Part shown: positions 12,854 to 23,931 of the stretch, piece by piece
How the letters are laid out: the number at the start of each line of letters is the position of its first letter
How positions within the stretch are numbered: the first letter of the stretch is position 1
DNA from: Amblyomma americanum
Taxonomy: Eukaryota > Arthropoda > Arachnida > Ixodida > Ixodidae
Assembly: GCF_052857255.1 (NCBI RefSeq)
Contig: NW_027526669.1
Span: 98,688 to 162,687 of the forward strand
DNA length: 64,000 nucleotides
Direction: 5' to 3'
The notes under the pieces: model-generated
What the model saw: only the letters and a program-made list of their open reading frames with translations
Database searches by the model: none
Told to the model about the DNA's origin: nothing
Translations under genes and position numbers: made by a program

Positions 12854-12990
12854 AAGATTCACGAGCATCGATTTTACAAGTCGTCGAAGAGTAGACGAGA
12901 GAAAGGTGTAAACTTTTTCTCTCAGAACTGCGCGAAAACTTGTATTCCGGCTCAAAACAACGGGATACATCGTTTTAGGTTGAAACTAGC
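12854..12990 (+). repeat. Representative near-consensus monomer (137 bp)
   Basis: This copy matches the commonest form at nearly every position; the visible departure is AGGTTG for AGATCG near its end. Relative positions in the monomer: ClaI-type ATCGAT at 15-20, purine block GAGAGAAAGG at 44-53, T run at 61-65, GCGCG at 77-81, CCGG at 94-97, CGGG at 108-111, and TTTTAG at 120-125. It contains 11 CpG where base composition (27 C, 30 G in the common form) predicts about 6. It holds no start-to-stop frame of its own: TAA in the GTGTAAAC motif closes one frame in almost every copy. Confidence 0.9.
12881..12923. other. Two overlapping dyads in each monomer (shown in one copy)
   Basis: Dyad 1 is TCGTC (12881-12885) and GACGA (12894-12898), a perfect 5-bp inverted repeat around an 8-base loop. 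Dyad 2 is GAGAGAAA (12897-12904) and TTTCTCTC (12916-12923), a perfect 8-bp inverted repeat around an 11-base loop. The right arm of dyad 1 overlaps the left arm of dyad 2 by two bases, so both cannot form at once on one strand. The pair recurs in most monomers. Common variants break dyad 1 (GTACACGAG, GTCCTCG) or dyad 2 (GAGAATGG, TTTTACTCTC, TTTTTATCTC), and I saw no compensating changes. Short dyads are a reported property of satellites without CENP-B boxes; a role here is inference. Confidence 0.75.
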
Positions 12991-15099
12991 AAGATTCACG
13001 AGCATCGACTTTACAAGTCGTCGAATAGTGGACGAGAGAAAGGTGTAAGCTTTTTCTCTCAGAACTGCGCGAAAACTTGTATTCCGGCTCAAAACAACGG
13101 GATACATCGTTTTTGGTTGAAACTAGCAAGATTCACGAGCATCGATTTTACAAGTCCTCCAGAGTAGACGAGAGAAAGGTTTAAACTTTTACTCTCAGAA
13201 CTGCGCGAAAACTTGTATTCCGGTTCAGAACAATGGGTTACATCGTTTTAGATCGAAACTAGCAAGACTCACGAGCATCGCTATTACAAGTCGTCGAAGA
13301 GTAGACGAGAGAAAGGTGTTAACTTTTTCTCTCAGAACTGCGCGAAAACTTGTATTCCGGCTCAAAACAACGGGTTACATTGTTTTAGATCGAAACCAGC
13401 AAGATTCACGAGCATCGATTTTACACGTCGTCGAAGAGTACACGAGAGAAAGGTGTAAACGTTTTCTCTCAGAACTGCGCGAAAACTTGTATTCCGGCTC
13501 AAAACAACGAGATACATCGTTTTGGATCGAAACTAGCAAGATTCACGGGCATCAATTTTACAAGTCTTCGAAGAGTAGACAAGAGAATGGTGTAAACTTT
13601 TTCTCTCAAAACAGCGCGAAAACTTGTATTCCGGCTCAAAACAACGGGATACATCGTTTTGGATCGAAACTAGCAAGATTCACGGGCATCGATTTTACAA
13701 GTATTCGAAGAGGAGACAAGAGAATGGTGTAAACTTTTTCTCTCAGAACTGCGCGAAAACTTGTATTCCGGCTCAAAACAACGGGATTCATCGTTTTAGA
13801 TCGAAACTAGCAAGATTCACGAGCATTGATTTTACAAGTCGTCAAAGAGTAGACGAGAGAAAGGTGTAAATTTTTCTCTCAGAACTGCGCGAAAACTTGT
13901 ATTCCGGCTCAAAACAACGGGATACATCGTTTTAGATCGAAACTAGCAAGAGTCACGAGCATTGATTTTACAAGTCGTTGAAGAGTAGACGAGAGAAAGG
14001 TGTAAATTTTGCTCTCAGAACTGCGCGAAAACTTGTATTCCGGCTCAAAACAACGGGATACATCGTTTTAGATCGAAACCAGCAAGATTCACGAGCATCG
14101 ATTTTACAAGTCGTCGAATAGTGGACGAGAGAAAGGTGTAAACTTTTTCTCTCAGAACTGCGCGAAAACTTGTATTCCGGCTCAAAACAACGGGATATAT
14201 CGTTTTAGATCGAAACCAGGAAGATTCACGAGCATCGAGTTTACAAGTCGTCGAAGAGTAGACAAGAGAAAGGTGTAAACTTTTTATCTCAGAACTTCGC
14301 GAAAACTTGTATTCCGGCTCAAAACAATGGGATACATCGTTTTAGATCGAAACTTGCAAGATTCACGAGCATGGATTTTACGTCGTCGAAGAGTAGACGA
14401 GAGAAAGGTGTAAACTTTTTCTCTCAGAACTGCGCGAAAACTTGTATTCCGGCTCAAAACAACGGGATTCATCGTTTTAGATCGAAAGTAGCAAGATTCA
14501 CGAGCATCGATTTTACAAGTCCTCGAAGAGTAGACGAGAGAAAGGTGTAAACTTTTTCTCTCAGAACTGCGCGAAAACTTGTATTCCGGCTCAAAACAAC
14601 GAGATACATCGTTTTAGGTCGAAACTAGCAATATTGACGAGCATCGATTTTACAAGTCGTCGAAGAGTAGACGAGAGAAAGGTGTAAACTTTTTCTCTCA
14701 GAACTGCGCGAAAACTTGTATTCTGGCTCAAAACAACGGGATACATTGTTTTAGATCGAAACTAGCAAGATTCACGAGCATCTATTTTACAAGTCCTCGA
14801 AGAGTACACGAGAGAAAGGTGTAAACTTTTTCTCTCAGAACTGCGCGAAAACTTCTATTCCAGCTCAAAACAACGGGATACATCGTTGTAGATAGAAACT
14901 AGCAAGATATACGAGCATTGATTTTACAAGTGGTCGAAGAGTAGACGAGAGAAAGGTGTAAACTTTTTCTCTCAGAACTGCGCGAAAACTTGTATTCCGG
15001 CTCAAAACAACGGGATACATCGTTTTAGGTCGAAACTAGCAAGATTCACGAGCATCGATATTACAAGTCGTCGAAGAGTAGACAAGGGAATGGTGTAAA

Positions 15100-16955
15100 C
15101 TTTTTCTCTCAGAACTGCGCGAAAACTTGTATTCCGGCTCAAAACAACGGGATTCATCGTTTTAGATCGAAACTAGCAAGATTCACGAGCATTGATTTTA
15201 CAAGTCGTTGAAGAGTAGACGAGAGAAAGGTGTAAATTTTGCTCTCAGAACTGCGCGAAAACTTGTATTCCGGCTCAAAACAACGGGATACATCGTTTTA
15301 GGTCGAAACTAGCAAGATTCACGAGCATCGATATTACAAGTCGTCGAAGAGTAGACAAGGGAATGGTGTAAACTTTTTCTCTCAGAACTGCGCGAAAACT
15401 TGTTTTCCGGCTCAAAACAACGGGATTCATCGTTTTAGATCGAAACTAGCAAGATTCACGAGCATTGATTTTACAAGTCGTTGAAGAGTAGACGAGAGAA
15501 AGGTGTAAATTTTGCTCTCAGAACTGCGCGAAAACTTGTATTCCGGCTCAAAACAACGGGATACATCGTTTTAGATCGAAACTAGCAAGAGTCACGAGCA
15601 TCGATTTTACACGTCGTCGAAGAGTACACGAGAGAAAGGTGTAAACTTTTTCTCTCAGAACTGCGCGAAAACTTCTATTCCAGCTCAAAACAACGGGATA
15701 CATCGTTGTAGATAGAAACTAGCAAGATATGCGAGCATTGATTTTACAAGTCGTCGAAGAGTAGACGAGAGAAAGGTGTAAACTTTTTCTCTCAGAACTG
15801 CGCGAAAACTTGTATTCCGGCTCAAAACAACGGGATACATCGTTTTAGGTCGAAACTAGCAATATTCACGAGCATCGATATTACAAGTCGTCGAAGAGTA
15901 GACGAGAGAAAGGTGTAAACTTTTTCTCTCAGAACTGCGCGAAAACTTGTATTCCGGCTCAAAACAACGGGGTACATCGTTTTAGATCGAAACTAGCAAG
16001 ATTCACGAGCATCGATTTTACAAGTCCTCGAAGAGTAGACGAGAGAAAGGTGTAAACTTTTTCTCTCATAACTGCGCGAAAACTTGTATTCCGGCTCAAA
16101 AAAACGGGATGCATCGTTTTAGATCGAAACTAGCAACATTCACGAGCATCGATTTTACAAGTCGTCGAAGAGTAGACGAGAGAAAGGTGTAAACTTTTTC
16201 TCTCAGAACTGCGCGAAAACATGTATTCCGGCTCAAAACAACGGGATACATCGTTTTAGGTCGAAACTAGCAAGATTCACGAGCATCGATTTTACAAGTC
16301 GTCGAAGAGTAGACAAGAGAATGGTGTAAACTTTTTCTCTCAGAACTGCGCGAAAACTTGTATTCCGGCTCAAAACAACGGGATTCATCGTTTTAGATCG
16401 AAACTAGCAAGATTCACGAGCATTGATTTTACAAGTCGTTGAAGAGTAGACGAGAGAAAGGTGTAAATTTTTCTCTCAGAACTGCGCGAAAACTTGTATT
16501 CCGGCTCAAAACAACGGGATACATCGTTTTATATCGAAACTAGCAAGAGTCACGAGCATCGATTTTACACGTCGTCGAAGAGTACACGAGAAAAAGGTGT
16601 AAACGTTTTCTCTCAGAACTGCGCGAAAACTTGTATACCGGCTCAAAAAAACGGGATACATCGTTTTAGTTAGAAACTAGCAAGATTCACGAGCATCGAT
16701 TTTACAAGTCGTCGAAGAGTAGACGTGAGAAAGGTGTAAACTTTTTCTCTCAGAACTGCGCGAAAACTTGTATTCCGGCTCAAAAAAACGGGATACATCG
16801 TTTTAGATCGAAACTAGCAAGATTCATGGGCATCGATTTTACAAGTCGTCGAAGAGTAGACGAGAGAAAGGTGTAAACTTTTTCTCTCAGAACTGCGCGA
16901 AAACTTGTATTCCGGCTCAAAACAACGGGATACATCGTTTAAGATCGAAACTAGC
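15100..16955 (+). repeat. 16-mer HOR domain: first, incomplete unit
   Basis: It matches about 17425-19280 at an offset of 2325 bp (17 monomers minus 4), marked by GACAAGGGAATGG, the CTTCTATTCCAGC with GTTGTAGATAG monomer, GGGATGCATC with GCAACATTC, and GAAAACATGTATTCC. Left of about 15100 the match stops, so this is the left border of the HOR domain. One private change against the later units is TTAGTTAGAAAC near 16668. Confidence 0.8.
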
Positions 16956-19280
16956 AAGATTCACGAGCATTGATTTTACACGTCGTCGATGAGTACACGA
17001 GAGAAAGGTGTAAACGTTTTCTCTCAGAACTGCGCGAAAACTTGTATACCGGCTCAAAAAACGGGATACATCGTTTTAGATCGAAACTAGCAAGATTCAC
17101 GAGCATCGATTTTACAAGTCGTCGAAGAGTAGACGAGAGAAAGGTGTAAACTTTTTCTCTCAGAACTGCGCGAAAACATGTATTCCGGCTCAAAACAACG
17201 GGATACATCGTTTTAGGTCGAAACTAGCAAGATTCACGAGCATCGATTTTACAAGTCGTCGAATAGTGGACGAGAGAAAGGTGTAAACTTTTTCTTTCAG
17301 AACGGCGCGAAAACTTGTATTCCGGCTCAAAACAACGGGATACATCGTTTTAGATCGAAACTAGCAAGATTCACGAGCATCGATTTTACAAGTCCTCCAA
17401 GAGTAGACGAGAGAAAGGTGTAAACTTTTTCTCTCAGAACTGCGCGAAAACTTGTATTCCGGCTCAAAACAACGGGATTCATCGTTTTAGATCGAAACTA
17501 GCAAGATTCACGAGCATTGATTTTACAAGTCGTTGAAGAGTAGACGAGAGAAAGGTGTAAATTTTGCTCTCAGAACTGCGCGAAAACTTGTATTCCGGCT
17601 CAAAACAACGGGATACATCGTTTTAGGTCGAAACTAGCAAGATTCACGAGCATCGATATTACAAGTCGTCGAAGAGTAGACAAGGGAATGGTGTAAACTT
17701 TTTCTCTCAGAACTGCGCGAAAACTTGTATTCCGGCTCAAAACAACGGGATTCATCGTTTTAGATCGAAACTAGCAAGATTCACGAGCATTGATTTTACA
17801 AGTCGTTGAAGAGTAGACGAGAGAAAGGTGTAAATTTTGCTCTCAGAACTGCGCGAAAACTTGTATTCCGGCTCAAAACAACGGGATACATCGTTTTAGA
17901 TCGAAACTAGCAAGAGTCACGAGCATCGATTTTACACGTCGTCGAAGAGTACACGAGAGAAAGGTGTAAACTTTTTCTCTCAGAACTGCGCGAAAACTTC
18001 TATTCCAGCTCAAAACAACGGGATACATCGTTGTAGATAGAAACTAGCAAGATATGCGAGCATTGATTTTACAAGTCGTCGATGAGTAGACGAGAGAAAG
18101 GTGTAAACTTTTTCTCTCAGAACTGCGCGAAAACTTGTATTCCGGCTCAAAACAACGGGATACATCGTTTTAGGTCGAAACTAGCAATATTCACGAGCAT
18201 CGATATTACAAGTCGTCGAAGAGTAGACGAGAGAAAGGTGTAAACTTTTTCTCTCAGAACTGCGCGAAAACTTGTATTCCGGCTCAAAACAACGGGGTAC
18301 ATCGTTTTAGATCGAAACTAGCAAGATTCACGAGCATCGATTTTACAAGTCCTCGAAGAGTAGACGAGAGAAAGGTGTAAACTTTTTCTCTCATAACTGC
18401 GCGAAAACTTGTATTCCGGCTCAAAAAAACGGGATGCATCGTTTTAGATCGAAACTAGCAACATTCACGAGCATCGATTTTACAAGTCGTCGAAGAGTAG
18501 ACGAGAGAAAGGTGTAAACTTTTTCTCTCAGAACTGCGCGAAAACATGTATTCCGGCTCAAAACAACGGGATACATCGTTTTAGGTCGAAACTAGCAAGA
18601 TTCACGAGCATCGATTTTACAAGTCGTCGAAGAGTAGACAAGAGAATGGTGTAAACTTTTTCTCTCAGAACTGCGCGAAAACTTGTATTCCGGCTCAAAA
18701 CAACGGGATTCATCGTTTTAGATCGAAACTAGCAAGATTCACGAGCATTGATTTTACAAGTCGTTGAAGAGTAGACGAGAGAAAGGTGTAAATTTTTCTC
18801 TCAGAACTGCGCGAAAACTTGTATTCCGGCTCAAAACAACGGGATACATCGTTTTATATCGAAACTAGCAAGAGTCACGAGCATCGATTTTACACGTCGT
18901 CGAAGAGTACACGAGAAAAAGGTGTAAACGTTTTCTCTCAGAACTGCGCGAAAACTTGTATACCGGCTCAAAAAAACGGGATACATCGTTTTAGTTCGAA
19001 ACTAGCAAGATTCACGAGCATCGATTTTACAAGTCGTCGAAGAGTAGACGTGAGAAAGGTGTAAACGTTTTCTCTCAGAACTGCGCGAAAACTTGTATTC
19101 CGGCTCAAAAAAACGGGATACATCGTTTTAGATCGAAACTAGCAAGATTCATGGGCATCGATTTTACAAGTCGTCGAAGAGTAGACGAGAGAAAGGTGTA
19201 AACTTTTTCTCTCAGAACTGCGCGAAAACTTGTATTCCGGCTCAAAACAACGGGATACATCGTTTAAGATCGAAACTAGC
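16956..19280 (+). repeat. HOR unit, 17-monomer form (2325 bp)
   Basis: I set unit borders at the anchor monomer reading CACGAGCATTGATTTTACACG followed by GTCGATGAGTACACG, which recurs at 16956, 19281, 21470, 23932, 27490, 28310, 30499, 34600 and 36789. In this unit the GTGTAAGCTTTTAC monomer of later units is absent; near 17424 the sequence passes instead into GTGTAAACTTTTTCTCTC followed by GGGATTCATC. Private changes: GTCGATGAGTAGACG near 18080 and GTAAACGTTTTC near 19064. Confidence 0.85.
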
Positions 19281-21469
19281 AAGATTCACGAGCATTGATT
19301 TTACACGTCGTCGATGAGTACACGAGAGAAAGGTGTAAACGTTTTCTCTCAGAACTGCGCGAAAACTTGTATACCGGCTCAAAAAACGGGATACATCGTT
19401 TTAGATCGAAACTAGCAAGATTCACGAGCATCGATTTTACAAGTCGTCGAAGAGTAGACGAGAGAAAGGTGTAAACTTTTTCTCTCAGAACTGCGCGAAA
19501 ACATGTATTCCGGCTCAAAACAACGGGATACATCGTTTTAGGTCGAAACTAGCAAGATTCACGAGCATCGATTTTACAAGTCGTCGAATAGTGGACGAGA
19601 GAAAGGTGTAAACTTTTTCTTTCAGAACGGCGCGAAAACTTGTATTCCGGCTCAAAACAACGGGATACATCGTTTTAGATCGAAACTAGCAAGATTCACG
19701 AGCATCGATTTTACAAGTCCTCCAAGAGTAGACGAGAGAAAGGTGTAAGCTTTTACTCTCAGAACTGCGCGAAAACTTGTATTCCGGCTCAAAACAACGG
19801 GATACATCGTTTTAGGTCGAAACTAGCAAGATTCACGAGCATCGATATTACAAGTCGTCGAAGAGTAGACAAGGGAATGGTGTAAACTTTTTCTCTCAGA
19901 ACTGCGCGAAAACTTGTATTCCGGCTCAAAACAACGGGATTCATCGTTTTAGTTCGAAACTAGCAAGATTCACGAGCATTGATTTTACAAGTCGTTGAAG
20001 AGTAGACGAGAGAAAGGTGTAAATTTTGCTCTCAGAACTGCGCGAAAACTTGTATTCCGGCTCAAAACAACGGGATACATCGTTTTAGATCAAAACTAGC
20101 AAGAGTCACGAGCATCGATTTTACACGTCGTCGAAGAGTACACGAGAGAAAGGTGTAAACTTTTTCTCTCAGAACTGCGCGAAAACTTCTATTCCAGCTC
20201 AAAACAACGGGATACATCGTTGTAGATAGAAACTAGCAAGATATGCGAGCATTGATTTTACAAGTCGTCGAAGAGTAGACGAGAGAAAGGTGTAAACTTT
20301 TTCTCTCAGAACTGCGCGAAAACTTGTATTCCGGCTCAAAACAACGGGATACATCGTTTTAGGTCGAAACTAGCAATATTCACGAGCATCGATATTACAA
20401 GTCGTCGAAGAGTAGACGAGAGAAAGGTGTAAACTTTTTCTCTCAGAACTGCGCGAAAACTTGTATTCCGGCTCAAAACAACGGGGTACATCGTTTTAGA
20501 TCGAAACTAGCAAGATTCACGAGCATCGATTTTACAAGTCCTCGAAGAGTAGACGAGAGAAAGGTGTAAACTTTTTCTCTCATAACTGCGCGAAAACTTG
20601 TATTCCGGCTCAAAAAAACGGGATGCATCGTTTTAGATCGAAACTAGCAACATTCACGAGCATCGATTTTACAAGTCGTCGAAGAGTAGACGAGAGAAAG
20701 GTGTAAACTTTTTCTCTCAGAACTGCGCGAAAACATGTATTCCGGCTCAAAACAACGGGATACATCGTTTTAGGTCGAAACTAGCAAGATTCACGAGCAT
20801 CGATTTTACAAGTCGTCGAAGAGTAGACAAGAGAATGGTGTAAACTTTTTCTCTCAGAACTGCGCGAAAACTTGTATTCCGGCTCAAAACAACGGGATTC
20901 ATCGTTTTAGATCGAAACTAGCAAGATTCACGAGCATTGATTTTACAAGTCGTTGAAGAGTAGACGAGAGAAAGGTGTAAATTTTTCTCTCAGAACTGCG
21001 CGAAAACTTGTATTCCGGCTCAAAACAACGGGATACATCGTTTTATATCGAAACTAGCAAGAGTCACGAGCATCGATTTTACACGTCGTCGAAGAGTACA
21101 CGAGAAAAAGGTGTAAACGTTTTCTCTCAGAACTGCGCGAAAACTTGTATACCGGCTCAAAAAAACGGGATACATCGTTTTAGTTCGAAACTAGCAAGAT
21201 TCACGAGCATCGATTTTACAAGTCGTCGAAGAGTAGACGTGAGAAAGGTGTAAACTTTTTCTCTCAGAACTGCGCGAAAACTTGTATTCCGGCTCAAAAA
21301 AACGGGATACATCGTTTTAGATCGAAACTAGCAAGATTCATGGGCATCGATTTTACAAGTCGTCGAAGAGTAGACGAGAGAAAGGTGTAAACTTTTTCTC
21401 TCAGAACTGCGCGAAAACTTGTATTCCGGCTCAAAACAACGGGATACATCGTTTAAGATCGAAACTAGC
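19281..21469 (+). repeat. HOR unit, canonical 16-monomer form (2189 bp)
   Basis: The 2189-bp length (16 x 137 minus 3) recurs at 28310-30498 and 34600-36788. The order of marker monomers is anchor, AAAACATGTATTCC, GAATAGTGGACG with TTCTTTCAG, CCTCCAAGAG with GTGTAAGCTTTTAC, CATCGATATT with GGGAATGG, GCATTGATT with TTTTGCTCTC, CTTCTATTCCAGC, GCAATATTC, CGGGGTACATC, GGGATGCATC, GCAACATTC, GACAAGAGAATGG, TTTATATCG, and GACGTGAGAAAGG. Private marks are TTTAGTTCG near 19951 and AGATCAAAACTAG near 20088. Confidence 0.88.
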
Positions 21470-23931
21470 AAGATTCACGAGCATTGATTTTACACGTCGT
21501 CGATGAGTACACGAGAGAAAGGTGTAAACGTTTTCTCTCAGAACTGCGCGAAAACTTGTATACCGGCTCAAAAAACGGGATACATCGTTTTAGATCGAAA
21601 CTAGCAAGATTCACGAGCATCGATTTTACAAGTCGTCGAAGAGTAGACGAGAGAAAGGTGTAAACTTTTTCTCTCAGAACTGCGCGAAAACATGTATTCC
21701 GGCTCAAAACAACGGGATACATCGTTTTAGGTCGAAACTAGCAAGATTCACGAGCATCGATTTTACAAGTCGTCGAATAGTGGACGAGAGAAAGGTGTAA
21801 ACTTTTTCTTTCAGAACGGCGCGAAAACTTGTATTCCGGCTCAAAACAACGGGATACATCGTTTTAGATCGAAACTAGCAAGATTCACGAGCATCGATTT
21901 TACAAGTCCTCCAAGAGTAGACGAGAGAAAGGTGTAAGCTTTTACTCTCAGAACTGCGCGAAAACTTGTATTCCGGCTCAAAACAACGGGATACATCGTT
22001 TTAGGTCGAAACTAGCAAGATTCACGAGCATCGATATTACAAGTCGTCGAAGAGTAGACAAGGGAATGGTGTAAACTTTTTCTCTCAGAACTGCGCGAAA
22101 ACTTGTATTCCGGCTCAAAACAACGGGATTCATCGTTTTAGATCGAAACTAGCAAGATTCACGAGCATTGATTTTACAAGTCGTTGAAGAGTAGACGAGA
22201 GAAAGGTGTAAATTTTGCTCTCAGAACTGCGCGAAAACTTGTATTCCGGCTCAAAACAACGGGATACATCGTTTTAGGTCGAAACTAGCAAGATTCACGA
22301 GCATCGATATTACAAGTCGTCGAAGAGTAGACAAGGGAATGGTGTAAACTTTTTCTCTCAGAACTGCGCGAAAACTTGTATTCCGGCTCAAAACAACGGG
22401 ATTCATCGTTTTAGTTCGAAACTAGCAAGATTCACGAGCATTGATTTTACAAGTCGTTGAAGAGTAGACGAGAGAAAGGTGTAAATTTTGCTCTCAGAAC
22501 TGCGCGAAAACTTGTATTCCGGCTCAAAACAACGGGATACATCGTTTTAGATCGAAACTAGCAAGAGTCACGAGCATCGATTTTACACGTCGTCGAAGAG
22601 TACACGAGAGAAAGGTGTAAACTTTTTCTCTCAGAACTGCGCGAAAACTTCTATTCCAGCTCAAAACAACGGGATACATCGTTGTAGATAGAAACTAGCA
22701 AGATATGCGAGCATTGATTTTACAAGTCGTCGAAGAGTAGACGAGAGAAAGGTGTAAACTTTTTCTCTCAGAACTGCGCGAAAACTTGTATTCCGGCTCA
22801 AAACAACGGGATACATCGTTTTAGGTCGAAACTAGCAATATTCACGAGCATCGATATTACAAGTCGTCGAAGAGTAGACGAGAGAAAGGTGTAAACTTTT
22901 TCTCTCAGAACTGCGCGAAAACTTGTATTCCGGCTCAAAACAACGGGGTACATCGTTTTAGATCGAAACTAGCAAGATTCACGAGCATCGATTTTACAAG
23001 TCCTCGAAGAGTAGACGAGAGAAAGGTGTAAACTTTTTCTCTCATAACTGCGCCAAAACTTGTATTCCGGCTCAAAAAAACGGGATGCATCGTTTTAGAT
23101 CGAAACTAGCAACATTCACGAGCATCGATTTTACAAGTCGTCGAAGAGTAGACGAGAGAAAGGTGTAAACTTTTTCTCTCAGAACTGCGCGAAAACATGT
23201 ATTCCGGCTCAAAACAACGGGATACATCGTTTTAGGTCGAAACTAGCAAGATTCACGAGCATCGATTTTACAAGTCGTCGAAGAGTAGACAAGAGAATGG
23301 TGTAAACTTTTTCTCTCAGAACTGCGCGAAAACTTGTATTCCGGCTCAAAACAACGGGATTCATCGTTTTAGATCGAAACTAGCAAGATTCACGAGCATT
23401 GATTTTACAAGTCGTTGAAGAGTAGACGAGAGAAAGGTGTAAATTTTTCTCTCAGAACTGCGCGAAAACTTGTATTCCGGCTCAAAACAACGGGATACAT
23501 CGTTTTATATCGAAACTAGCAAGAGTCACGAGCATCGATTTTACACGTCGTCGAAGAGTACACGAGAAAAAGGTGTAAACGTTTTCTCTCAGAACTGCGC
23601 GAAAACTTGTATACCGGCTCAAAAAAACGGGATACATCGTTTTAGTTCGAAACTAGCAAGATTCACGAGCATCGATTTTACAAGTCGTCGAAGAGTAGAC
23701 GTGAGAAAGGTGTAAACTTTTTCTCTCAGAACTGCGCGAAAACTTGTATTCCGGCTCAAAAAAACGGGATACATCGTTTTAGATCGAAACTAGCAAGATT
23801 CATGGGCATCGATTTTACAAGTCGTCGAAGAGTAGACGAGAGAAAGGTGTAAACTTTTTCTCTCAGAACTGCGCGAAAACTTGTATTCCGGCTCAAAACA
23901 ACGGGATACATCGTTTAAGATCGAAACTAGC
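21470..23931 (+). repeat. HOR unit, 18-monomer form (2462 bp)
   Basis: This is the 16-monomer order plus one extra two-monomer pair of 273 bp: the CATCGATATT / GGGAATGG and GCATTGATT / TTTTGCTCTC pair occurs at about 21988-22260 and again at 22261-22533. The second copy carries TTTAGTTCG near 22413, a change otherwise seen in the pair of the preceding unit. A private change GCGCCAAAAC lies near 23051. Confidence 0.85.

Larger units (their letters stand above)
12244..15099 (+). repeat. Irregular array between the 10-mer and the 16-mer domains
   Basis: About 21 monomers of mixed types. The first part (12.3-12.85 kb) resembles 2.3-2.75 kb, and 13.15-13.9 kb resembles 4.15-4.7 kb. Near 13.5-13.75 kb the CACGGGCATC / GACAAGAGAATGG monomer type occurs twice in succession. 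A 273-bp pair (GGTCGAAAC with CATCGATATT, then GCATTGATT with GTCGTTGAAG) starts at 15012 and repeats at 15285. No other content. Confidence 0.7.

Noticed and set aside
12905..12915. Forkhead-like site in GGTGTAAACTT
   Set aside because: The core GTAAAC is followed by T rather than the A of the usual site, and a short motif in every monomer carries no evidence of binding.
12930..12955. Resemblance to grass centromeric satellites: a 137-bp length as in the sorghum and sugarcane type, and TGCGCGAAA and TTCCGG motifs as in maize CentC
   Set aside because: Length alone is weak evidence. As I recall the CentC monomer, the two short motifs are far apart there and about 15 bp apart here, so they are not colinear. 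A database search with the monomer would decide; without it I do not assign a taxon.
12951..12970. Possible CENP-B box around AACAACGGGAT
   Set aside because: The CGGG half with preceding A bases resembles the right half of the 17-bp mammalian box, but the TTCG half is not at the required spacing; the monomer has GCTC there, and TTCCG lies about five bases too far left. The A at position 10 of the box is also missing.
12865..12980. Internal sub-repeat within the monomer (CATCGATTTTA near its start and CATCGTTTTAG near its end)
   Set aside because: The similarity covers only about 10 bases of low-complexity sequence and does not extend, so an origin of the monomer from a shorter repeat is not supported.
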